Shown piece after piece: positions 35,079 to 47,149 of a stretch of 64,000 nucleotides of DNA. This stretch comes from Argentina anserina (Eukaryota; Streptophyta; Magnoliopsida; Rosales; Rosaceae). Within the stretch, counting starts at the first letter, position 1; every line of letters starts with the position of its first letter. The stretch spans positions 11,594,001 through 11,658,000 of the forward strand of contig NC_065877.1 of NCBI RefSeq assembly GCF_933775445.1. Direction: 5' to 3'. The notes below the pieces were generated by a model that had not been told where the DNA came from, ran no database searches, and worked only from the letters and a program-made list of their open reading frames with translations. The position numbers and the translations under genes were made by a program.

Positions 35079-38000
35079 ATGAATCTACTCTCATGGAACT
35101 ATCAAGGATTGAAACAGGACTTGACAGTTCAGGCTCTCCGAAAAATCGTTGGTACGTATAAACCGGGTATCATCTTTCTATCGGAGACTCATAATAAGGA
35201 TGATTATGTGCATTCAGTTAGGAGTGGATTAGGATATAATGAGTTTTTCTTGGTGTCTCCAATTGGTACAGCCGGAGATCTTTCTCTATGGTAGCTTTCT
35301 AATTATAAAGTTGTTGTAATTGGACACTCGAAGCATTTTATTGACACTAAGGTGACTTTCCCTGGCTACACTAGTACTGTGAAGATTTCATGGCTCTATG
35401 GACCTCCTTATGTGAAGGGTAAGGATGAGTTTTGGGCTGATTGGAAGGATATGGGTCATGACGAGGATACTGCATGGGTTGTAATTGGGGATATGAATGA
35501 GATCGTTTATTCCTTTGAACGAGAAGGAGGCTCCAATTGGGTACCGGGTAGACACACTTTTCTTAGTGATTTCATCTTAAGTAATTCTCTACTGGATATT
35601 GGATACAAAGGGAGTCGCTTTACTTGGTCTCGGAAGGAGGGTGAGATTGTGGTCTTACAGGAGAGATTAGATCGTTGCCTTACAAACGATAAATGGATAA
35701 TAGACTGGCCTAGTTCATGCCTGACTCATTTAGCAAGAATTGGGTCTGACCATAATCCAATTCTACTGTCTGCCGAGCTGGTTATTGGTAAAAGGCGGTC
35801 TACTTTCAAGTTTGAGGCAGCTTGGGCTGAGGAGGAGGAGCCCAGGTCCATTATTTTCCAGTCCTGGAAGCCCATCACTAGCTCATCGGGCATCTATCAA
35901 TAGACTGCTAACTTATTCTTATGTCGTAAGCACTTACGGAACTGGAGCAAGGCCCATTTTCCAAATTTTACCAAGGAGGAGATCCATTCTTGTCTGGCCC
36001 AACTTGATGAGCTACAAACTACCGATCCTTTTGATACTTCTGGTTTTCAGGTTGGTATTACTGAGAAATTAGGGGCTCTGTGGACGAGAGAAGAGAGCTA
36101 TTGGCATCAACGCTCTCGTGTCAAATGGCTGACTACTGGGGACTCAAATACTCGGTTTTTTCACTTATCTACACTTCATCGAAGACAAAGAAATCAGATA
36201 TTGAAGATACAAAATGATTTGGAGGTATGGGTTGTTGGGGAGTCTAATATTCGGTTGGAGTTTGAGTCACAATTCAAGAAGATCTTTACTTCCACTGGAC
36301 CTCGTGATTGGGGGGAGTCTCTTTGTGGGTTGAGTCAGAGTATCATTCCTGAGATGAATGATGTATTACTTAAGCCTTTTTCATTGGAAGAGGTAAAGGT
36401 TGCTACCTTCCAATTAGGTGCTTTGAAGGCACCAGGGCCAGATGGTTTTCCTGGTTTGTTTTATCACAAGTATTGGGATATTGTGAATGAGATTGTTGCC
36501 ACTACTGCCAGGGATTTTGTTAGAGGAAGAATTTGTCTACAGGGAATTAATCAAACTCATATTGTTCTTATCCCTAAGATTCCTAACCCGGAGAGAACTA
36601 CCCATTTTCATCCAATTAGCCTCTGTAATAACTCTTACAAGATTTTGTCCAAGCTACTGGCCAACAGATTAAAGCCTATTCTTCCTCTAATTATTTCTCC
36701 AAACCAAAATGCTTTTGTTTCACAGAGACTTATACAAGATAATATTCTCCTGGCTCATGAGGGGTTCCATTATTTACGGTTGAAACGCACGGGGGAAAGA
36801 CATGAGTTTGGGTTGAAATTGGATATGAATAAGGCCTATGATCGTGTTGAATGAGATTTTCTTGAGATGGTACTTGTTCGTTTTGGTTTTTGTACGGAAT
36901 GGACAAAGTTGGTTATGGCTTGTGTGACCAGAGGTTCTTTCTCAATTGTCCTTAATGGTACTCCTGGTGGCTTTTTTACTCCTACACGTGGGCTACGGCA
37001 AGGAGACCCACTGTCCCCATATTTATTCCTGCTTGTTAGTGAGGTACTGTCTTTAAGGCTTACTAAGGAAGTTGCTATGAAGAAAATAAGTGGAGTTAAA
37101 TTGGCTCCTTCTTGCCCTCCCTTATCTCACTTGTTTTTTGCGGATGATTCACTATTTTTCATGAAGGCAACTTTATTGAATTGTTCTCGGGTCTCTACTG
37201 TGTTTAAAGATTATTGTTTGGCTTCCGGGCAAATGATTAGTACTGAAAAGTCTAGTATCTACTTCTCTCCTAATACTCCCACTCAGTTGCAGAGACTTAT
37301 GTGTTTGTTAATGGGGATTGGTGGTACTGACAAGCCAGGTTGTTACCTTGGATTACCTACCTTTTGGGGTAGATCTAAGAATGGAGCTTTAACATATATC
37401 AAAGACAGATTTATGGGTAAGGTGGAAGGTTGGAAACAGAAATATTTGTCTCAAGCTGGAAAGGAAATTCTTCTCAAGTCTGTGGCTCTTGCTATTCCAA
37501 CTTTCCCTATGTCTTGTTTTAGATTCCCTGTTAGTATTTGTGATAATTTAAACTCGATTATGGGGAATTTCTGGTGGGGGCTAATGAGCAGAGTAACAAG
37601 ATACATTGGAAGAGCTGGAGTTTTTTGTGTCTACCGAAAGAGGAAGGAGGCATGGGGTTTAGAGACTTACATCAGTTTAATCTTGCTCTAGTGGCTAAGC
37701 AAGCTTGGAGGCTTATTACATATCCAAAGTCTCTTTGGGCTAAGGTGATGAAGGCTCGGTATTTCCCTAAGTGTTCCTTTGCTCATGCAAAAAAAGGTTA
37801 CCGGGCCTCTTAGGGTTGGTCTAGTCTTCTGGAGGCTAGAGTTTTTGTGGTATTAAATGGCCATTGGCAAATTGTTACAGGAGAACTAACCTGATCATTA
37901 AGGAGATCAGAAGGAGGAGTAGTGCCTTTGATTGGGTTGGATGGGAATGGATACCCAGATCGGCCAATAGAGCCGCTCATGAAGCTGCAAAGCTTGGTCA

Positions 38001-38094
38001 ACAGACGTTGGGTCTCCGTACTTGGTCGGAGACTCCCCCACCATCTCTTACTCTTGTACTTAGAAGTGACGGTTTCCCATGTCCTCATAATGCC
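35079..38094 (+). pseudogene. LINE ORF2 remnant: endonuclease, reverse transcriptase, RNase H
   Basis: The endonuclease starts MNLLSWNYQGLKQ and keeps LSETH, GDMNE and GSDHNP. The reverse transcriptase keeps KAPGPDGFPG, LDMNKAYDRV, GLRQGDPLSP and the catalytic LFFADDSLFF. The RNase H tail keeps WIPRSANRAAHEAAKLG. In-frame stops occur at 35292-35294 and 35901-35903 and at 36852-36854, where a Trp codon has become TGA. A frameshift lies near 37580. The zf-RVT linker expected between the RT and RNase H domains is missing, the join being near 37860. Confidence 0.88.
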
Positions 38095-38339
38095 TGATTT
38101 GGAGGATTTGTCTCCTCCCTCTTTTGCGCCCAGGTTGTTCTTCTCCCTCCCTCTTTATGAGTGGAGATTTAAGCAGATGGGTTTTGTTTGTATTCAGACT
38201 TGAGGTTCTTCTCAGTCTCTGTTGGGTCTTTGCCCTTTTTTATTGAATTATCCATTAACAAAAAAAAAAAGGTTTTATTGCTTTTGCCTCATTTTTGCGA
38301 GAATTAACACAACATAGTTAAAATATTATTAAAAGCGCG

Positions 38340-38721
38340 AGTCTTTTAATTTTAGGCCAAAACAAGTTTATGACGAATGAAATGTCATAGTCCATTGCAA
38401 TATTATATGACTATTTTAAAATGTCATGGAAAGATTTTTCATGACGATTAGAAAACATTATAATATATTTTTATCATGGCGTTTAAAAATAGTCATGAAA
38501 ATATTTATCATGACGAGAAAAAACCGTCATTACATTTATGACATTGGGAAAACGTCATAGAACGACTGAGAACAACAATGACGTTTTCCAAACTATCATA
38601 AAACTAAGCCCATATTAAGATCAATGACAATTCATAAAAAAGTCATTGAAATGTCATTTTTATGACGTTTAGAGCAAATGTCATAAAATTAGTGTCATTA
38701 AATGGCATATTTGTAGTAGTG
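38340..38721. mobile_element. Orphan CACTA-type terminus
   Basis: The sequence ends TTTGTAGTAGTG at 38721 (complement CACTACTACAAA) and the preceding 340 bp are crowded with TGACGTTT/AATGTCAT motifs in both orientations, the subterminal pattern of CACTA elements. No matching opposite end was found in the window. The nearby LINE may have landed in or beside this element. The left limit is arbitrary. Confidence 0.55.
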
Positions 38722-40440
38722 GCTCTCTTGCGTCATATTTGTTATAGATTGAATATGAGATGATTTTAGAAGATCACATGACTTGCACAAGAGCTATCAA
38801 TGCATAAATTGATGGATAAAGCTCAAACCATGCTAGGATTTCGATGAGGGCTCGGCAAAGGAATAAAAGGAAGCTGAAATCTAAGTCATATAAGGAGTTC
38901 TAATTGCATAATAAGTGAATCAATTCGTAGAAGGAAAGTGATAAAGATATGACACATAAAGAAGGTGTTTTTCCTGTTAGATTTGGATTCTACTATCTTG
39001 TGATTAGTTGAAGCAATGTGGAGAAGGTGTAATCTTTGCTTGTCGTCCCCTATACTGTATATAGGAGGCAAGAGGGATGAGTCTTGCATCACAACTTTCA
39101 AAAACACCAAGCTCACACGCCCTCCTTCCATTTGCTCTAGTTGTGCGTACAACCCTTGGAGATCAAGAAAAGGCCACCATCATCATCACCCTCGATTTCA
39201 CCTCTTTGTTCTTGTGTTCAATTACAAAGTTGTAATCTCGTGTTCATTGCTTTTGTCGAATTCTTTTGGTTTTATAGAATGGATTTCTTTTCAGAGTTTG
39301 TTATTTGGTTGTTTGATTTCATATTAGAATGAAGTACGATGATGCACGCTTCACGATTTTTATATGTTTAGGTTTTAGGATTCTTGATTTGTAACATGGC
39401 ATATGCATATATGACTGAAAGTTTCTAAGGAAGATTTATCTTTACGTATTGAAGATTTATCTTTATGTATTGATTTGGTGAGTATTGTAGCTAGTATTAG
39501 GATAACACGAAAGTGGTTTTGATATCAGGCATTAGTTCAGAAGTAAGAGATTGAGTTCTCTGCTATTTGGTCCAACTTCAAAGTACTTTATGTGATTGAT
39601 ATGAGATTCTGGTCAGGGAAATAGGTTTCTTTACATATAGAAGTGAAGAAATAATCGAGTGCTCCCTAACCGGGATTACACTCTTTATTTTGACCGAATA
39701 TGATTTTATGCACATGTCTTCCAAACATGTTATAAGTAAACTAGAATCAACATGAGCATATAAATTGTAATTGCATCTTTCTTATCTATCCATCTTTATT
39801 ATGAGCTTGTGTGTGAACGTTAGTTGTAGATCAAAACCAAATTGTAAATCACCTATATGTTGTATAGTGAATGATCGTAGGTTAGTATGTTGGAGCATCC
39901 TTAGTCCTCGGTTATGAACGATAAAACCCGTGCTTACTCTTACTACATTGATAGGGTTTTCAAGTTTGTGAAATCTTATATGATTTGTGTGTTCTAGGAT
40001 CGATCATGGGCCGTCCACTCGTGACATTTTTTACTGTCCTAACGATCCAATTGATTATAATGTGCTCTTCTCCAAAAAAAGGAAAAAGAAGAAGAAGAAG
40101 AAGAAGAAGATTATAATGTGCATGTGGTGGTGGAATTTAACACACTCTAATTAAGATTCCACTATATGGTGAAATTTTCTAGTTGGTGGTGAGCCCTTGA
40201 CAATTTAACATGATCGTTCGTCTTACTATATGATTTATATCGGCTATTCCGTTGATATTAGGGTTATGTTCGGGTCTTAATTAATTATTTTTAGATGGAT
40301 TCAAGATCCAACCCATGTTAATTATTCAGTTCAATCGGGTTTTGTATTTTTCAAGATAGAACCTGAGCGGATCCAGGTCTGAAATAAATTGGTTCGGTTC
40401 TCGGTTCTAATAGGTTCTAGAATAAATATGTAACATTTTA
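38722..40440. other. Intergenic, no gene recognised
   Basis: AT-rich sequence with short open frames only (for example 39016-39327). An AAG/GAA microsatellite lies at 40087-40110. Nothing else could be assigned. Confidence 0.45.
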
Positions 40441-40448
40441 ATCTCCAT

Positions 40449-41093
40449 TATGGCTGTAAGTAGGCTTAAGTCATTCGTGTTCGACTCGTGTTTGGCTCGC
40501 TTTTAGCCCGTTCGGCTTGAGCGTAAAAGGTTAAATGAGCCGAGCTTGAACTCATTATTAAGCCCAACCTTGAAAATGAGCCGAGCTTCAACAATAACTA
40601 TTTGGCTCATTCGACTTGTTTAGCTCGTGAGCTAGCTCGGACTCATTAAAAGCTCAGCTCATTTATTAAGTTTGACTTATTAACTTTTATAGTATATCTA
40701 AAGTATAATTTTTATATAAGAAATAATTTTAAAAAAATTAGAATGAGCTGAAAGTATTCTTTCTAGAATAATTAGTTAAGAACTTTAAGTTATATAACGA
40801 GTTTGATTTGTTATTTTTAGTTTATTACAAATAAAAGAGATTTTTTATAATGCTATGACATCCAATTTTGATTTTTTTTAATTTCTTAATTTTAAAATTT
40901 AGTTTCATATGATTCAAATCGACTCGAGGCGAATTTGAGCTCGTCTAATAAAATGAGTTGAGCCGAACTCAGCTCGAGCTTGAACATGAATGGCAAAAAT
41001 GAAATGTCAGCCTGGCTCGAGCTCGATTGAATGAAAACGAGCCAAACATAAACAACCTACTATTCGACTCGGCTCCGCTCGTTTACACCCCTA
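40449..41093. mobile_element. Non-autonomous hAT-type element, copy 1
   Basis: 645 bp. The right end, read inward, is TAGGGGTGTAAACGAG and the left end TATGGCTGTAAGTAGG, forming imperfect terminal inverted repeats. It is flanked by an 8-bp duplication with one mismatch, ATCTCCAT (40441-40448) and ATCTTCAT (41094-41101). The interior alternates GAGCCGAG and CTCGAGCT motifs around an AT-rich core. No transposase frame. The same family occurs in opposite orientation at 59101-59766. Confidence 0.85.
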
Positions 41094-41723
41094 ATCTTCA
41101 TAATACATTCAAGCATTTGATGCAATATATAATTATATAATTCTATCAATAAACAAGAGAAATCAAACAAATTACAAACTATCCCACAATATAATATATA
41201 AGTCTTAGACAATTAAACCAACATTCAATTTTAGAGTAAAAATAAATGACACTCCCTAATAAAATTCTTTGTTCTTTTAATCAAAGCCTCTCAAAGGAAA
41301 TCAAAGGCACTAAGAGATATGTGAAAGTGGAATGACAAGCTTGATTCTAAATAACCCATCACAAAAATTACCCTAATAATATAACGGTTCACATCATTCT
41401 AGTATAAATCTATCGGTAATCGGTTCCTATAATAAGATTCAACCCGTACCCGAATTTTCTTAATCGGTTGGGGTCCTAAATAAAAAATATTTATTTCTAA
41501 AAAATCCAACCCAACCCGCCTTATTTGGCTCTGAACGGATCAGATCGGTTTTGTTTGGACCCAATCCAAATGCACAACTCTAGTTGATATCATTCCCTAA
41601 AAAGCATCAACTAGGTAACTACTAAGGAGATAACAATATATTGTATGGCTCTTAGTTGATGTTAGAATCTCATGGCATGTTTGTTGCATGGGATATACTT
41701 AGATTGACTATCTTATTTTCTTA

Positions 41724-42611
41724 CATAAGACTTATTTCATGTTTGGGAACACTTTGGACTATTTTTTTGGGATTCCGGAACACCAAAAACCCTCCCAACA
41801 TGGTCTCCGATAATGACACCAAAAAAACATGGCCTTATGTAAGCCTCGTTCTCATTCTACCCCAATTTATCGACGTCAACCAATCGTTGCCTTCAACCCT
41901 ACATCGCCGCTCTCAAGCTTGTCATAACAGTCCAAGAACACGTCGTCGTCGCCTTCCTCTCGCCATCCATCAATTTTCTGCTCTGCTTCCTCATGTTCTT
42001 CTCCTAGACTTCTCCATTCTCTACTAGTCATCTCCATCAGGTTTGGAATTAGGATCTGAATGAGTTTGAAATTGTCATAAGAGATTTAGTCAATGAAAGG
42101 CGCCGATTACAGGAAGCAGAGGTTTGTTTGGTTGGGTTTGTGTTATTCTCGTTTGCGTTTCTTTCGATTATGTTTATATGGATGCTTGGCTTATGGGTTT
42201 TTTTTTCGAGTGGTAGCACATTGAGGATTGCAGTTGGATCAAGCCGAAATGGTCACTGATTTGCAGCTTTTTGGATCAAGAATAGACTGATTCAACAAAA
42301 AAAATAGTTTCTTCCTAGGTGCCTCCCTGTCTTTGTCCACTCATCAAAATCAATCTCTATCTCTCTATTCCACCTTTCCTCAAGTACTTTTGTTCTCTAT
42401 GTAATATGGGTTTTTTGCAAGATCTGCAATTTCAGGTTTGGTGATGTTGATGGTGTTGGTCTTAATTATAGTGCTAGTGGTACCAAACATAGGTTAAGGC
42501 TTACATAACATAAGCCCAACTTCTGAAGGCTGGATTCTAGAAGAAAATAAGATGGGGTACAATAGTCCCCCGTACCAAACGTCTCATACATGACCGGACA
42601 TAAGTCTTATG
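41724..42611. mobile_element. PIF/Harbinger-type non-autonomous element
   Basis: 888 bp. Both ends read CATAAGACTTAT going inward (12 perfect bases, then weaker similarity through CATGT and GTTTGG). The flanks are TTA at 41721-41723 and TTA at 42612-42614, the three-base target duplication preferred by Harbinger elements. An open frame of 123 codons crosses the left end and is incidental. Confidence 0.8.
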
Positions 42612-42614
42612 TTA

Positions 42615-43283
42615 AATTTGATTAACCACAAATAAACTGAGCCATATATGAAGGAAAATTATAATCAATGTATGTTATACATCATATATCCGACAGTCGA
42701 TATTGTTTAGTAAGTGGGGTTAGAAAAATAATATTCGTTGTCAACCGTCGGATCTGAAATGTATATCATACATTGATGTATAGTAGATTACTTCTTTCAC
42801 TTTTATGATTTTCTAGAAGGTTAAGCATACATAATTATTTCTTTTATTAACTTGGCCACTTTGTCAAAAGATCTTTGGTGCAAAGATTCAAAGAAATGAT
42901 GGAGTAGGAGTTGATTAGTTGATTAGTTGAAGCAAGATAAGAACAAGCTGTTCGCCTTAATCTATCAAAAGCTTGTTGAAGCTGCTTTGTTAACAACCCA
43001 ATTAACAGTATGCACGTTCAGCGACTTCCATCCGCACTTCCCTTCAGTATAAAACACATTACGATAGTGATATATACCTACTATTATGAGTTTCGGCTAG
43101 ACAACATGCATGCGTACATTCTTGACTATTACTCTGTAATTGGAAATTATTGTTGTAGAATTACACAACTACTCATGCGTCAAATATAATCTTTCACCAG
43201 CCTTGAAAGTTGAAACTCCAGCAAAAGTATGCACGATTTTGCTCTATATATGTACCATGAGCTTGATAATACGATTATGTACC
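42615..43283 (+). promoter_or_regulatory. 5' flank of the second dioxygenase gene
   Basis: No TE end is seen here. Two TATA-like sequences occur, TATAAAAC at 43048 and CTATATATG at 43242. The first is at a more usual distance for a leader before the start at 43284, but neither can be chosen with confidence. Confidence 0.35.
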
Positions 43284-44880
43284 ATGAAAAAGGCAGCCAT
43301 GGATAGAAGTTCGGGATACGACCGAATGAAGGAAGTGAAAGAATTCGACGAGTCAAAGATTGGAGTGAAGGGCCTTTCTGACTCAGGCATCACTTCCATT
43401 CCTCGCTTCTTCGTACACCCGCCTGAAACTCTTCCTTCTGATAACTCGAACTCTACCACCAACACTGCCTCAATCCCCTTGCTCGACTTGGCCAACCTCA
43501 AGTCTCCATCCCACCGTCCCAAACTTATTCGACAAACCAAAGACGCCGCCTCGACGTGGGGATTCTTCCAAGTCATCAACCACGGTATACCACAATCAAT
43601 CCTTGATGAGACAATCCGTAGCATTAGAGCCTTCCATGAACAACCGCACGAAATAAAAGCCAAACATTATAGACGCCAAGAGCACCATGGAGTCATGTAC
43701 ACTAGCAACAATGACCTTTACCGGAGTAAGGAAGCCAGTTGGCATGATTCGCTTCAGGTACAACGCCGCGTCGGTTCCGAAAAGGCTCGAGCTTCTTCCT
43801 TCTTTCTTTAACAAACTTTGTACAGAAATCTTTTATATATGTACGTGCTTGTTAATTAAGCACTTTACATAACTCGAGCCTCTTCATGGATCTGTTTTGA
43901 TCGATTTTAATAATAAATAGAAACGGAAAAAAGGAGAATGAGGGATGCATGAAATTTCTAACTAACGTACGACATATACTCTCATATATTTCCTCTCTTA
44001 GGTTATATCTTTGTTAAAATTTTAGCGTGTTGTATTGCACGCTCAAAACTTATGGGATAAAGATAACAATTTGAGATTAATTATTGAGGTGAATTAGGTG
44101 TTTATGGCACCAGAGGAGAAGAAGGTGGAGGAGGACATCCCAGAAATGTGTCGTAAGGAGATTATTGCATGGGACTTCCATGCCACCAAATTAGCGGAGG
44201 CGTTATTTGAGTTGTTGGCAGAGGGGCTTGGTTTGGAAGCTGGGAAATTCAAGGAGTTGGGTTTTATGAAAGCTAGGTTATTCTTGGGACACTGCTATCC
44301 CAACTGTCCGCAACCAGATCTGACGCTGGGGATCAAATCTCATACTGATGCAGGTTTGACGGTGTTGCTGCAGAACCAGGTCGGAGGGTTGCAAGTGAAG
44401 CATGGAAGTGTGTGGGTCGATGTCAAGCCCTTGCCTGGGGCATTGACTATTAATATTGGTGACTTCATACAGGTTTCATTCTTTTAATTCCCAACAGAAG
44501 CTGCATATATATAGCGGTTATGTCCTTACGTATTTCTAATTGCTGAGTAAAATGACTAAAATCTCTTATATATATAAAGCTCATGTACGTAACCTGTGTA
44601 ATTAAATACCTTTGCCGAGCAGATCATATCAAACGGGGAGTATCAAAGCGTTGAGCATCGAGTACTGGCGAATTCATCGAAGGAACCAAGAATCTCAGTG
44701 TTGATTTTCAGTAATGTGGGGGGTTGGAAAGATTCGGATGAATTTGGGCCATTTCCAGAATTACTATCAGCTGAGAAACCAGCCATTTATCGAGGATTCA
44801 CTGTGCCAGAATTCATTCAAAGCTTTTACAGCAAAGGCCTAGATGGCAAAGGCATTGTCGAAAGAGTTACACTACACTAG
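43284..44880 (+). CDS. 2-oxoglutarate/Fe(II)-dependent dioxygenase, paralogue 2
   Basis: Predicted 368-residue oxygenase, paralogous to the gene at 20320. Exons 43284-43757, 44098-44472 and 44623-44880 have exactly the same lengths (474, 375, 258 nt) as in the first copy. Iron ligands His240, Asp242 and His295 and the 2-oxoglutarate site Arg306-x-Ser308 are all present. The frame is open upstream to 43140, but the start at 43284 was chosen because it makes the N-terminus the same length as the paralogue (MKKAAMDRSSGYDRMKEVKEF). The copies differ at scattered residues in all three exons. The frame is undisturbed and splice sites intact, so both genes are probably functional. The substrate is unknown. 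Confidence 0.92.
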
Positions 44881-45270
44881 CTGGTGCGTTGTGGCCGACC
44901 AGTACCCTGTCAATATATGTCGCTTAATCCTCTACGGCGTAGCCAGGAGGAGGATCAAAAAATTGAATAAAACCGATCATACGAAACACTGTTGAACCTT
45001 TCAAATAAAATAGAATAATCACATTGTTAAAATACATCTATGAATGTGTACAAGTGTGTATTTAAATGTATGTAGTTTCGAACCCTTATATCGATTTTAA
45101 TTTGTTCTTCAGTCCTCATCCACATGCGCTCCTAGAATATACAGAACAAAAATACCGCAGATATTTCTATCTCGCCCACTCCATTTCTCTCTCGCCCTCT
45201 CCAAGTCGCTCTCGCGTTTAGGGTTAGGGTTTTGTGAGAAACATTTTGTGCGCCGTCCATCCTTCTCCAT
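44881..45270. other. Intergenic spacer
   Basis: No gene seen. A short telomere-like run (GTTTAGGGTTAGGGTTTTG, about 45217-45235) is two to three repeat units only and lies at the apparent leader of the LINE fragment that follows. Confidence 0.45.
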
Positions 45271-46047
45271 GGCAGCCTATGTTGCCTCCATGACTACTTG
45301 CATAGCTTCCAAGCTCTCGCTCTCAAACAACGATGAGGAGATTGCCGAGAGCAATCTCAAGAAGAGGAAGTGAGTATTTATTGCTCTCTGGTTTTACCTA
45401 GTTGGAAAACTGAACACAACTAAGGTTGTACCTTTCGATCAATTTCGTGGCTCCGTGCGTTCGATGTGGAGATTGAATGTGCCAGTGGAAGTGCAGGCGA
45501 GAGGTTATCGCTTTCTGTTTACTTTCAGGACTGAGAAAGATAAGAAACGAGTGAAGAAGGGAGGGCCTTGGGCTTATCAGCGAACCATGATTCTTATCAA
45601 CAATTATGATGGCTTCTCTGATATCATGGCAATCCCACTGGATTTTGTTTGGATCTGGGATGAAACCCGGAGATTGCCGCTGGCGCTTACTACAACTCTA
45701 ACTGCACAACTGATTGGTCCATTGGTCACCCAGTGTTGCAGATTGATGAGTCAGGATTAAGTCATGGTATTCCTAGGGTTAGGGTTACCCTACCCCTGCA
45801 TGCTCCAGTGCGCCTTGAGCGTCGTCTCCGCATCTCGCCAAAGGAGGTCTACGGTGTGGAGTATAGGTATGAGCGTCTAGTTGGCCGGCACAAAACTTGT
45901 GCTATGATTAATCATGGAGGCCTCCCTTGTCCTCTAGAGGTTGTGGCAATGTCGAAGGAAGATGATGTTGTTCCTTCAGAGCCTCAACTAGCTATAACCC
46001 TAGTGTGCCGCCTTTGGTGTTATAGGGAACAAAGATCCCAACTCTGA
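45271..46047 (+). pseudogene. LINE ORF1 fragment (DUF4283)
   Basis: Reading in pieces: an ATG near 45271, then 45455-45760 with RFLFTFRTEKDKKRVKKGGP and IPLDFVWIW, then after a frameshift 45733-46047 with VRVTLPLHAPVRLERRLRIS and YRYERLVGR. This is the DUF4283 to zinc-knuckle region of a plant L1 ORF1. No ORF2 follows. It is related to the fragment at 24126-24641. Confidence 0.75.
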
Positions 46048-46149
46048 CTGACTTTGAGCCACCTTCAACAAGGAGAAGCAAAGGGTGCAAATTCGAACCC
46101 TAGAAACAGCTCCAACGGCGAGGAAAATCTCAGGTACTCGGCGGCGTTG

Positions 46150-46830
46150 TGAGGAGGAAAAAGTTGAATTATATTGCTCTATACATTCATACAAGGAGTA
46201 ACTCTATATATAACCTAACTAGCATAAATTACTCTCATAATTCACTCTCGTGATTCACGCCAACACTCCTCCTCAAGTTGACGCATACATATCAACCATG
46301 CCTAACTTGCTAAGTGAGTCATAATTAGACACTCTTTTTGTGAGTCTATCGGCAAGTTGCTCTTCTGTATGAACAAAAGGAAAACTAATGATCTTCGCGT
46401 CTAACTTCTCTTTTATAAAGTGACGATCAACCTCCACATGTTTTGTACAATCATGTTGCACATGATTCTGTGAAATATCAATAACTGCCTTGTTGTCACA
46501 GTACAGCTGCATAGCACACTTAGCCTTAATACCCAAATCTTGTAGTAAATTTCTAAGCCATAGTAATTCGCACACTCCATGAGTCATACCTCTGTATTCT
46601 GCTTCAACACTAGATCGAGCTACCACTTTTTGTTTCTTACTCTTCCATGTAACAACATTACCCCCAACAAAGATAAAGTACCCTGATGTGGATCTCCGAT
46701 CTGTAATATTTTCAGCCCAGTCTGCATCTGTAAAGCCACAAACTTTAAGGATATTATTGTGCTTAGAGAACATCACTCCTCTCCCTAGAGCTGACTTCAA
46801 GTACCTCAAAATCCATAGAACTGACTTTAT
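46150..46830 (-). mobile_element. Ty1/copia 3' fragment with 3' LTR
   Basis: Minus-strand order: the RNase H domain of the polyprotein (46809-46273), a purine tract complementary to CTCCTCCTCAAG (46266-46277), then an LTR starting TGTTGGCGTG at 46265 and running to about 46150. Gag, protease, integrase and reverse transcriptase are missing. The coding homology breaks near 46830 within the conserved ILRYLK segment. Confidence 0.75.
46273..46809 (-). pseudogene. Copia polyprotein C-terminus (RNase H)
   Basis: 178 open codons match the RNase H domain of plant copia polyproteins. The acidic catalytic positions appear in GFTDADW, SSVEAEY and LYCDNKA, and the DRRSTSGYFIFVGGNVVTW block is characteristic. 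This domain degrades the RNA strand during reverse transcription. It is a fragment without the upstream domains and cannot act alone as an element. Confidence 0.88.
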
Positions 46831-47149
46831 TCACCCAAGAAATGGTAGTAGACCATGTTACGCTACAAAAGGAATTGAAATGTGCACGAAGTAAATACAT
46901 GTTTTGGAATAGGGATCAGAAGAATTATGTCATTGCGTATTCAATATGGATTTGCATAGTCTTTTGATTAACTAAAAAGATGTCGTCATTACAAATCCTA
47001 AATCGATGAAAAAGATTTTTGGGAAGACACACACTCGAAATGGATCTCGAGAACTATAATATTGATAATTAATCATCAATCGGCTTTAAGCACTCTAAAA
47101 GTTAAAAGTGAGGCTTCAATAACTCTCATGATCAGTCAAAATCTTTAAA

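Larger units (their letters stand above)
33363..38270 (+). mobile_element. L1-type LINE, about 4.9 kb, inactive
   Basis: A non-LTR retrotransposon with ORF1 (33486-34479) and ORF2 (35079-38094) and a terminal A-tract (38260-38270). A 9-bp direct repeat GGTTTTATT occurs at 33354-33362 and right after the poly(A) at 38271-38279, consistent with a target-site duplication from target-primed reverse transcription. Stop codons, frameshifts and an internal deletion in ORF2 show it is dead. Confidence 0.85.

Noticed and set aside
41656..42027. 123-codon open frame as a gene
   Set aside because: It runs across the left end of the Harbinger-type element, with no domain and no splice partners.
43140..43283. 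Upstream start for the second dioxygenase
   Set aside because: The extra 48 residues have no counterpart in the paralogue, and the start at 43284 gives equal length.
45217..45235. Interstitial telomere repeat
   Set aside because: Only two to three TTTAGGG-like units, compatible with a common promoter or leader motif.
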